The notes under the pieces were generated by a model. It was not told the origin of the DNA and searched no databases. It saw nothing but the letters and a program-made list of their open reading frames with translations. The position numbers and the translations under genes were made by a program. A stretch of DNA of 10,531 nt from JBHIBD01 sp046758865 (GTDB taxonomy: Bacteria > Planctomycetota > Brocadiia > Brocadiales > Bathyanammoxibiaceae): positions 1 to 10,531 of the forward strand of contig JBHIBD010000070.1 in the NCBI GenBank assembly GCA_046758865.1, given 5' to 3'. This document shows, piece after piece, positions 1 through 5,357 of the stretch; position 1 is the stretch's first letter; every line of letters starts with the position of its first letter.

Positions 1-49
1 CAGACTGTCGATCTGGTGGTTGCGGGTTCGAGTCCCGTCGGCCTCGCCA
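1..49 (+). tRNA. tRNA-Asp (GTC), 3' part, cut by the window start
   Basis: This is the 3' part of an aspartate tRNA; the acceptor 5' strand and D arm lie before the window. Visible parts are the anticodon arm (CAGA at 1-4 pairing with TCTG at 12-15, seven-base loop CTGTCGA, anticodon GTC at 7-9) and a five-base variable region (17-21). They are followed by the T arm (GCGGG 22-26, loop TTCGAGT, CCCGT 34-38, one G-T pair). The acceptor strand CGGCCTC (39-45), discriminator G46 and encoded CCA (47-49) complete the 3' end. A discriminator G fits tRNA-Asp. The acceptor pairing cannot be checked because its partner strand is missing. Confidence 0.93.
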
Positions 50-62
50 TTTACTATAAATG

Positions 63-80
63 ACGGGAATTCGCTTGCTT
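63..80 (+). promoter_or_regulatory. possible sigma-54 (-24/-12) promoter for the lipoprotein gene
   Basis: GG at 65-66 and GC at 77-78 are exactly ten bases apart, and the -12 half reads CTTGCTT, a good match to TTGCW. The -24 half (ACGGGAAT) keeps only GG and one A of the TGGCACG consensus. Initiation would fall near position 90, about 60 bases before the lipoprotein start. GG-N10-GC pairs occur by chance fairly often, so this is only a candidate. Confidence 0.25.
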
Positions 81-151
81 TTAAGTGGGAGACTCTGGTA
101 TCTTTCTCAACGAGGGGCAGGCCTGGTCATTACCTGAAAAAGGTATTAGGC

Positions 152-691
152 ATGTTCAAAAACATATACCATCCGTTTAGTATTTTTGCATTGTTGTTCC
201 TCATGGCAGGTTGTGCGGGATTAGAGAAAGCCCCCCGCGAGCATACCATCAGACTGATTAAGCCCATCACCAGTGATGAACTCCGTTTTGATGATGAAAA
301 CATACGACTGCGTTTTACTGTAACGCAGAGGCAGATATACTTCACCCTCTGGAATAAGACCCAGGGGCCTATGTCAATAATCTGGGATGAGGTTATCTTT
401 AGAGACCCAGAGGGTGTCACATACTGGGTCCTCAACAATGAGGAAGAGGGACAACATGCGGTGCCCAGTAAGGCGGCCCATGCTGCTGCTAGCCACCCCC
501 ATATAGACTCCACCGAGGTCCCTGCGGGGACATCGCATACCAACTATATTCGACCTTTTCCTTCTGGATTCCAGGATATCCTTATTTATCCCTCTAAGTA
601 CGCAGCAGGAGCGAGGTTCAAGGTGACATTGCCACTGGAGGTACAAGGGCGTATTAAGGTCTATACCTTTGGCTTTGAGGTGATGGACTGA
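152..691 (+). CDS. small predicted outer-membrane or periplasmic lipoprotein
   Basis: The product is 179 aa. It begins with a type II signal peptide: K3, a hydrophobic stretch at about 9-19, and the lipobox LMAGC with the lipidated cysteine at residue 21. The rest is rich in short alternating hydrophobic and polar segments (IRLRFTVTQRQIYFTLWNKT, then IIWDEVIFRDPEG, and a late F-x-V-T-L-P-L), as in a beta-sandwich domain. No catalytic motif is visible and the family is not one I can name. A frame open from position 20 would run through the tRNA. The ATG at 152 is chosen because it opens directly on the signal peptide and has AAAAAGG eight bases upstream. The gene appears to be monocistronic and ends before a hairpin terminator. 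Confidence 0.8.
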   Translation: MFKNIYHPFSIFALLFLMAGCAGLEKAPREHTIRLIKPITSDELRFDDENIRLRFTVTQRQIYFTLWNKTQGPMSIIWDEVIFRDPEGVTYWVLNNEEEGQHAVPSKAAHAAASHPHIDSTEVPAGTSHTNYIRPFPSGFQDILIYPSKYAAGARFKVTLPLEVQGRIKVYTFGFEVMD

Positions 692-751
692 CCTCTGGCG
701 AGGATCGGATGCCGCATTCTTTCTTTCCCTTGACGGGTTTACCTCTTTTTC

Positions 752-778
752 CCCTTCCTTGAAGGGCTATTTTTCTTT
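752..778 (+). terminator. rho-independent terminator after the lipoprotein gene
   Basis: CCCTTC (752-757) and GAAGGG (761-766) form a six-pair stem with a three-base CTT loop. CTATTTTTCTTT follows at once. It sits about 60 bp after the lipoprotein stop codon. Confidence 0.65.
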
Positions 779-791
779 CCTACTCCCTTGA

Positions 792-834
792 TGACAGACC
801 CGCCAGAGGCGGGTCTGTCACGCCTATGGCGTGA
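792..834. repeat. two abutting perfect inverted repeats (REP-like)
   Basis: The first has 13-base arms at 792-804 and 808-820 around AGA and is GC-rich and perfect. The second has seven-base arms, TCACGCC (818-824) and GGCGTGA (828-834), around TAT. They share bases 818-820, so in RNA both full stems cannot form at once. There is no T-run on either side, which argues against a plain terminator. The form resembles dispersed REP-type palindromes, but only one copy lies in the window. Confidence 0.6.
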
Positions 835-940
835 GGTTGGGGGAGGTGATGATAAATATTGGTCCAGCAGCCATCTACTCACACCCCCATCCTTCCCCTA
901 TCAAGTTGTTTTTGCAGGGGACTCTGGTGCTACGTTTCTA

Positions 941-970
941 TTGCAAGTCCTTTGGCCTATAGGGTATAAT
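941..970 (+). promoter_or_regulatory. sigma-70-type promoter of the PAS kinase / NtrC-type regulator operon
   Basis: TTGCAA (941-946) and a consensus TATAAT (965-970) are separated by 18 bases. Initiation would fall near 977, leaving a leader of about 17 bases with AGGAG (984-988) before the ATG at 994. Confidence 0.6.
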
Positions 971-993
971 TTCTGGATATATGAGGAGTGTCT

Positions 994-2091
994 ATGGCTG
1001 GTGGTTGGAATAATAGCCTACTTGAGGCGGCGTTGCAGAACGCAGGGGTGGGTCTTATGGTGCAGGATCGTAACAGGCGGATTGTTGCCATAAACCCCAC
1101 CTTCGAAGAAATTACGGGTTGGCGCTGGAAGGATATTAGGGGCAAGGGATGCGATGAGGTCTTTCGGTGTCATACTGCCAGTGGAAAGAGCATTGTGGAT
1201 GAGCTGTGCCCGGGTGTGCAGGTTATTAACGAAGAGCAGCCAACAGTTACCAGGGAGTTGGTAATAAATAGGGGTGATGGCAGTGAGTGTTGGGTGGAGG
1301 TTAAGGTCTTCCCTATAAACGACTTGAGGGGAGAAATAGAATACATCGTCTCTACCTTTCAGGACGTGAGTGAGAAAAAGAAATATTCTGAAGAGCTCCT
1401 TCGCATCAAGACCCTTGCCACCATGGGACAGCTCGCTGCAGAACTGGCCCACGAGGTGAAGAATCCACTGAACGCTATCCAGATACAACTGCTGTGTATG
1501 GAACAGGAAATTGCCACACATAAGGAGTTCACTCAAGGGCACATACCCGAAGTGGTCTCCAGGGTAAAAGAGGAGGTGACACGACTTAATGGTCTGGTGG
1601 ACAACTGCCTGAAGTTCTCTAGGTCTAGCAACCTTGTGATTAAAGGCGAGCCCTTGGGGCCTATACTGGAGGAACTGGTAGAATTAGTGGCAGCCCAGGC
1701 CCGCCTTAGTGGGATTAACATTATGCTAAAGGTTGAAGGGGGCCTTCCGCATGTTATGGCGGACAGGGAAAAGCTGAAACAGGCCATTCTTAATGTAGTG
1801 CTAAATGCCTTTGAGGCAATGCCAGATGGCGGTACATTGTCGCTCCTTGCCGCTAGGGATGGTGATATGGTTAAGGTGATAAGCAGGGATACGGGGCACG
1901 GTATTCCAGAGGATGTGAGAGAAAATATATTTAAGTTATTCTATACCACCAAAAGGGATGGTACCGGTATAGGCCTACCGCTTGCACAAAATATAGTTCA
2001 GGCCCATGGGGGTTCTATCTCCTGTACCTCCTCTGATAAGGGTACAGAATTTGTTATAGAATTGCCCTTAGAGAGATTTAAGACTAGATGA
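994..2091 (+). CDS. cytoplasmic PAS-domain sensor histidine kinase (NtrB-like)
   Basis: The 365-aa product has no signal peptide or membrane segment, so it should sense a signal in the cytoplasm. An N-terminal PAS domain covers about residues 8-125 and contains several cysteines (C53, C59, C72, C99). The HisKA helix follows, with H-box LAAELAHEVKNPL and phospho-acceptor H153. An HATPase domain ends the protein: N-box NVVLNAFEAMPDGG, G1 box DTGHGIP, F box LFYTT, G2 box GTGIGLPLA. The ATG at 994 is preferred over the in-frame GTG at 988 because AGGAG ends five bases before it. The stop overlaps the start of the downstream sigma-54 activator, which is the presumed phosphotransfer partner. The PAS ligand cannot be read from sequence. 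Confidence 0.93.
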   Translation: MAGGWNNSLLEAALQNAGVGLMVQDRNRRIVAINPTFEEITGWRWKDIRGKGCDEVFRCHTASGKSIVDELCPGVQVINEEQPTVTRELVINRGDGSECWVEVKVFPINDLRGEIEYIVSTFQDVSEKKKYSEELLRIKTLATMGQLAAELAHEVKNPLNAIQIQLLCMEQEIATHKEFTQGHIPEVVSRVKEEVTRLNGLVDNCLKFSRSSNLVIKGEPLGPILEELVELVAAQARLSGINIMLKVEGGLPHVMADREKLKQAILNVVLNAFEAMPDGGTLSLLAARDGDMVKVISRDTGHGIPEDVRENIFKLFYTTKRDGTGIGLPLAQNIVQAHGGSISCTSSDKGTEFVIELPLERFKTR

Positions 2092-3446
2092 CTCGGCCAA
2101 GAATACTGGTAGTAGAAGATGACAGGAATTCCTTGAGCGGTCTCTTGAAGCTACTGCAGCAAGAAGGCTATGAGACCAGTGGGGCCATCTCTGCCTATGA
2201 GGCCCTGGCCCTGATGGACACCCAGCACTTTGATATTGTCCTTGCCGACATGAAACTTCCCAGACTGGGGGCGCTTTCCCTTATTGATGAAATTAAGAAG
2301 AAGGATGATGACATACCCATAGTGGTGATGACAGCCTACGGTTCTGTAGAAAATGCTGTTGCTGCGATAAAAAGGGGTGCTGAGGAATACCTGACCAAGC
2401 CCCTGAATATGAATGAGTTGAAGGAGAAATTAAAGAAAATCTGGGAAAGGCAGCAACTGCTTAAGGATAATGAGGAATTGAGGGCGCGTCTTGAGAAGAG
2501 GATGCCGTTCTCAGAACTTGTGGGCAATACTGCTGTGATGCGAAGGGTATTTGAGACAATACGTGACGTTGCCCCCTCAACCGCCACAGTACTCATTTAT
2601 GGAGAGACTGGCGTTGGCAAGGAGTTGGTGGCGCAGGCTATCCATCAGTCTAGCACGCGAAAGGAGGGGCCTTTTGTAGTGCTTCACTGTGCGGCCCTTG
2701 CAGATGGTGTGCTTGAGAGCGAACTCTTTGGACACGAGAAAGGGTCCTTCACTGGTGCACTGTATACGCGTAAGGGACGATTCGAGCTGGCACATCAGGG
2801 TACGCTTTTTCTGGATGAGGTGGCGGAAATGAGCCACAATGTACAGATAAAACTCCTGAGAGTGATAGAGACAGGTCAGTTTGAGAGGGTTGGGGGCGAA
2901 GGCACAAGACAGGTGGACGTGAGGCTCGTAGCCGCTACTAATAAGGACCTACGTAAAGAGGTCTCCGAAGGCCGATTCCGAGAAGACCTGTATTACAGGC
3001 TAAACGTGATTAGGATAGATATACCACCCCTAAGGGATAGAGGGGCTGATATACCGTTACTTGTAGGCTATTTCTTGATACGTTATGTGAAGAAGAATAA
3101 AAAGGACATTAAAGGGGTTTCACCCGAGGCAATGAGGTTACTAAAGGAGTATGACTGGCCTGGTAACGTGCGCGAGCTTGAAAATACCATCGAAAGGTCA
3201 GTAGTGCTCTGCAAGAAGAACGTCATTGAGCCCGAACATCTTTCTTCCAACCTCGTACCGCAGGAGAATATAGTCACACCATTCTTGCAGGTTCGCATCG
3301 GGACGCCCTTAAAAGAGGTGGAAAAAGAGTTAATCATGAAGACGTTGGAGTTGACCGGTGGTAACAAGACAGATGCGGCCAAGTTGCTTGGCATTTCCAC
3401 CCGCAAGGTTGAGTACAAGGTAAAAGAGTGGAAAACGGGGGGTTGA
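2088..3446 (+). CDS. NtrC-family sigma-54-dependent response regulator
   Basis: This 452-aa protein activates sigma-54 RNA polymerase by ATP hydrolysis after phosphorylation. The receiver domain (about 1-120) has the acidic pair D11/D12, phospho-acceptor D54 (VLADMKLP), T82 and K104. The AAA+ domain (about 140-380) has Walker A GETGVGKE (172-179), the sigma-54 contact loop GSFTGA (219-224, a tolerated variant of GAFTGA), and Walker B GTLFLDEV with D243/E244. The usual asparagine of the V-x-x-N-C-A-A-L segment is a histidine here (H200). A Fis-type helix-turn-helix (about 425-446, NKTDAAKLLGISTRKVEYKV) binds DNA. Its ATGA start overlaps the kinase stop, indicating translational coupling. A sigma-54 promoter lies 150 bp downstream, so the next two genes are its likely targets (inference). 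Confidence 0.95.
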   Translation: MTRPRILVVEDDRNSLSGLLKLLQQEGYETSGAISAYEALALMDTQHFDIVLADMKLPRLGALSLIDEIKKKDDDIPIVVMTAYGSVENAVAAIKRGAEEYLTKPLNMNELKEKLKKIWERQQLLKDNEELRARLEKRMPFSELVGNTAVMRRVFETIRDVAPSTATVLIYGETGVGKELVAQAIHQSSTRKEGPFVVLHCAALADGVLESELFGHEKGSFTGALYTRKGRFELAHQGTLFLDEVAEMSHNVQIKLLRVIETGQFERVGGEGTRQVDVRLVAATNKDLRKEVSEGRFREDLYYRLNVIRIDIPPLRDRGADIPLLVGYFLIRYVKKNKKDIKGVSPEAMRLLKEYDWPGNVRELENTIERSVVLCKKNVIEPEHLSSNLVPQENIVTPFLQVRIGTPLKEVEKELIMKTLELTGGNKTDAAKLLGISTRKVEYKVKEWKTGG

Positions 3447-3451
3447 TTCCG

Positions 3452-3503
3452 CAAAATTTTTCCATGCAAAATATGGCAAGGCCTTAAAAATCGAAAATTT
3501 TTC
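3452..3503. promoter_or_regulatory. paired AT-rich elements, candidate activator-binding sites
   Basis: AAAATTTTTC occurs at 3453-3462 and again at 3494-3503, starts 41 bp apart, close to four helical turns. With one more base, the second copy (GAAAATTTTTC, 3493-3503) is a perfect 11-bp palindrome around a central T; the first (CAAAATTTTTC) differs at one end base. They lie about 100 and 140 bp before the -24 element, a usual distance for upstream activator sites of NtrC-type proteins. AT-rich repeats can arise by chance, so the role is inferred. Confidence 0.35.
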
Positions 3504-3593
3504 TGGTTTCCAGCCTGTATATTATTTTCTTCCTCCTCCGACTATTTGTTCTAAGACTTTTCCACAGCCTAACTTACATACCAGCCGAAGGTT

Positions 3594-3610
3594 TTGGCAC
3601 GATAATAGCT
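3594..3610 (+). promoter_or_regulatory. sigma-54 (-24/-12) promoter of the diiron-protein pair
   Basis: TTGGCACGATAATAGCT matches the sigma-54 consensus: a perfect TTGGCACG at -24, then GC at 3608-3609 exactly ten bases after GG at 3596-3597. The -12 half is TAGCT instead of TTGCT. Initiation is expected near 3620, giving a short leader with GGTGGA (3623-3628) before the ATG at 3636. It sits directly downstream of a gene for a sigma-54 activator, which supports the call. Confidence 0.75.
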
Positions 3611-3635
3611 GACTCCCTTAATGGTGGAACGGACG

Positions 3636-4325
3636 ATGGCATTAAGTGCACAAGATTACTTTGAAGAGTTGGAAGAAGAGATAAGAGCGCATTCGGCCCT
3701 TAACCATCCCTTTCTTGAGAAGTTCAGGCAGGGCAAGCTTTCCTTGGACAGAATAAGGATATTTGCTAGGCAGTATTACCTTTTTTCAAAGAGGTTTGGT
3801 CGGTACATTTCGGCCATAGTGGCTAACATGCCAGCCGAATACTCACGGGCATTTCTTATAAAAAATCTTTACCAGGAGCATGGTGAGGATGACCCTACTC
3901 GTACCCATCCTGCCATCTTTCGGAAATTTACGGATGCCCTGCGCCTGGATTCACGAGAGGTTGAAGAGACTGAACCCCTGCCGGAGATGCGCCTCTTTAT
4001 ACACGAATACCTCCTCATATGTAGAGAGGGACATTTTATAGAAGCACTTGGTGCCATGGGTCCCGGTACAGAATCCATCGTCCCCTACATCTATCGTCCG
4101 ATTTATGAAGGTCTTAAGAAAGAACCCACCCTGAAAGAGGAAGATATAGAATTCTTCGCCCTCCATATGACACTAGATGTCGAACATAGTGCAAACATAA
4201 AAGAAGCCCTCCTTCAATACGCTGAAAGGGAGCAGAACCAAAGGCTAATAAAACGGGGTGCAATGGCTGCCCTCAGCGCAAGAACTGTCCTGTGGAATGG
4301 CCTAGAGAGAGTTTGTTGTGGATAG
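3636..4325 (+). CDS. heme-oxygenase-like diiron protein (CADD/PqqC/TenA superfamily), paralog 1
   Basis: This 229-aa soluble, all-helical protein should bind a non-heme iron pair and probably carries out an O2-dependent oxidation; the substrate is unknown. The six expected ligands are visible: E81 (NLYQEHGE), H91 (THP), E146 (GPGTESIVP), then H177, D181 and H184 in the H-x3-D-x2-H motif HMTLDVEH. Compared from memory with Chlamydia CADD, the ligands align, but CADD Tyr27, Tyr43 and Lys152 are replaced by Leu27, Phe43 and Ile156. The C-terminus is LERVCCG. The ATG at 3636 is chosen over that at 3621 because the predicted transcript starts near 3620, GGTGGA lies seven bases upstream, and the N-terminus then aligns with paralog 2 (MALSAQDYF against MAKTAEQFF). 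It is the first gene after a sigma-54 promoter. Confidence 0.85.
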   Translation: MALSAQDYFEELEEEIRAHSALNHPFLEKFRQGKLSLDRIRIFARQYYLFSKRFGRYISAIVANMPAEYSRAFLIKNLYQEHGEDDPTRTHPAIFRKFTDALRLDSREVEETEPLPEMRLFIHEYLLICREGHFIEALGAMGPGTESIVPYIYRPIYEGLKKEPTLKEEDIEFFALHMTLDVEHSANIKEALLQYAEREQNQRLIKRGAMAALSARTVLWNGLERVCCG

Positions 4326-4403
4326 GTTTGATGTTTGATGTGTGTATTGTTAGCTGGATAATTTTGTAGTGAAATAATCTGATTATAAGGAGGTAATAAC
4401 ATA

Positions 4404-5096
4404 ATGGCTAAGACTGCTGAACAATTTTTCAAGGGACTCAATGCGGAGTGCCAGAACCATGTAGCGGTGAAAGGGCATCCCTTTCTACAGAAATTTGCCG
4501 CAGGCAAGGTCTCCCCGGGGGGCATAAAGAAATTTGCCGAACAGTATTATCTTTTCTCCAGGTGGTTTACTCGTTACTTGGCGGCCGTCGTTTCCAATAT
4601 CCCTGATGAGAGGGCGAGGAGACCCCTTGTCCAGAATCTCTGGGAGGAAATAGGGCTTGAACAGAAGGAGAGTAGCCATCCTAATCTGTTCAGGAAATTT
4701 GTAAAGGCCGCAGGTGTTGACATGGCCAGCCTAGAAGAGACCGATGCGCTACCTTGCACCAGGGTATTTATTGATGAGTATCTCTTCATCTGCAGGGAAA
4801 GTAACTTCCTGGAATCCATGGGTGCCATGGGGCCGGGGACAGAGGCCGTTGTGCCGTACTTCTATAAGCCAATATGGGAAGGTTTGAAGAAGAGCGGAAA
4901 GTTCAGCAAAGATGACATCTTTTTCTTCGAGGCCCATATCGAGTTAGACGTGGAACACGGACTCAATATCCAGAACGCCATAATGCCTTATGCCGGTGAC
5001 GAAGAGAACCAAAAAATTATAGCCGCTGGCGCAAGGAAGATACTGGATGTAAGGACCGTGCTATGGGATGGGCTTGAGAAGGTGTGTTGCCCATAA
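4404..5096 (+). CDS. heme-oxygenase-like diiron protein (CADD/PqqC/TenA superfamily), paralog 2
   Basis: At 230 aa it is clearly homologous along its whole length to the gene 78 bp upstream, with strings such as HPFL, QYYLFS, EYL-ICRE, GAMGPGTE and LDVEH kept in both. The probable metal ligands are E82 (NLWEEIG), H92 (SHP), E147 (GTEAVVP), and H178, D182, H185 in HIELDVEH. As in paralog 1, Leu28, Phe44 and Ile157 stand where CADD has Tyr27, Tyr43 and Lys152 (comparison from memory). The protein ends in LEKVCCP. Translation starts at an ATG with AAGGAGGT (4387-4394) nine bases before, a far stronger site than that of paralog 1, so this subunit may be made in excess. It is probably co-transcribed from the sigma-54 promoter. 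A hetero-oligomer of the two is an inference. Confidence 0.85.
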   Translation: MAKTAEQFFKGLNAECQNHVAVKGHPFLQKFAAGKVSPGGIKKFAEQYYLFSRWFTRYLAAVVSNIPDERARRPLVQNLWEEIGLEQKESSHPNLFRKFVKAAGVDMASLEETDALPCTRVFIDEYLFICRESNFLESMGAMGPGTEAVVPYFYKPIWEGLKKSGKFSKDDIFFFEAHIELDVEHGLNIQNAIMPYAGDEENQKIIAAGARKILDVRTVLWDGLEKVCCP

Positions 5097-5128
5097 GTGA
5101 AGGGATATTAACCAGAAAGATTGGTCAA

Positions 5129-5166
5129 AGAGGCAAGAGAGAGACCGGAATCCCTCTCTTGCCTCT
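5129..5166 (+). terminator. hairpin after the diiron-protein pair, probable terminator
   Basis: AGAGGCAAGAGAG (5129-5141) pairs perfectly with CTCTCTTGCCTCT (5154-5166) across a 12-base loop. The T-rich run comes only after about a dozen bases (CTCTTTTGATTATTTATTTTT), so intrinsic termination may be inefficient. The hairpin could also act as an mRNA 3' stabiliser. Confidence 0.5.
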
Positions 5167-5198
5167 AGCCCAAGCTCTTTTGATTATTTATTTTTGGG

Positions 5199-5227
5199 TT
5201 GACTATGCAAAGGTATGTAGATACACT
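5199..5227 (+). promoter_or_regulatory. possible sigma-70-type promoter for the FMN oxidoreductase gene
   Basis: TTGACT (5199-5204) and TACACT (5222-5227) are 17 bases apart. Other -10-like strings follow (TATACA at 5279, TATATA at 5311) without a convincing -35 element, so the exact promoter is uncertain. From the first pair the leader would be about 120 nt. Confidence 0.35.
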
Positions 5228-5332
5228 TTTTATGATGTTTGGGGGTGTAGGTTATTAATTAAGTGTCTGAAGCCAACGTATACACTAGTATATATCTAGC
5301 ACTGAGGTCCTATATAAGCACAAACCTCACGT

Positions 5333-5350
5333 TTCTTATAAGAAGGAGGA
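5333..5350 (+). promoter_or_regulatory. palindrome running into a strong ribosome-binding site
   Basis: TTCTTATAAGAA (5333-5344) is a perfect 12-bp palindrome. It runs directly into the ribosome-binding site AGAAGGAGGA (5341-5350), which ends seven bases before the ATG at 5358. It could be an operator or a fold that hides the site, or chance. The strong ribosome-binding site fixes the start codon. Confidence 0.4.
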
Positions 5351-5357
5351 ATTAAGT

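Larger units (their letters stand above)
692..993. other. gene-free interval of about 300 bp
   Basis: This gap between the lipoprotein and the sensor kinase holds, in order, the lipoprotein terminator (752-778), two abutting inverted repeats (792-834) and a sigma-70-type promoter (941-970). An open frame at 788-1093 exists, but it begins inside the inverted repeat, has no ribosome-binding site and overlaps the kinase in another frame. I see no gene, RNA gene or mobile element between 835 and 940. Confidence 0.7.

Noticed and set aside
20..151. N-terminal extension of the lipoprotein frame back to position 20
   Set aside because: It would translate the tRNA 3' end and bury the signal peptide. 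The ATG at 152 gives a proper lipoprotein signal and has a ribosome-binding site.
988..993. GTG start for the PAS kinase
   Set aside because: The GTG overlaps the AGGAG ribosome-binding site that is well placed for the ATG at 994.
788..1093. Open frame of 101 codons
   Set aside because: It begins next to the inverted repeat, has no ribosome-binding site, contains the kinase promoter and overlaps the real kinase gene in another frame.
3503..3513. CTGG-TTT-CCAG hairpin after the NtrC-type gene as a terminator
   Set aside because: Only four pairs with no immediate T-run; too weak to call.
3621..3635. Upstream ATG for diiron paralog 1
   Set aside because: It coincides with the predicted sigma-54 transcript start, leaving no room for a ribosome-binding site, and does not align with paralog 2.
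4327..4340. Tandem TTTGATG repeat between the two diiron genes
   Set aside because: Two copies of a seven-base word in an AT-rich gap are easily due to chance, with no link to a known element.
5195..5208. GGG...GC string resembling a -24/-12 promoter before the FMN oxidoreductase
   Set aside because: The GG to GC spacing is eight or nine bases, not ten, and TTGGCAC is absent.
5084..5299. Open frame of 71 codons after paralog 2
   Set aside because: It starts inside paralog 2, runs through the terminator hairpin and the AT-rich leader, and has no recognisable protein character.
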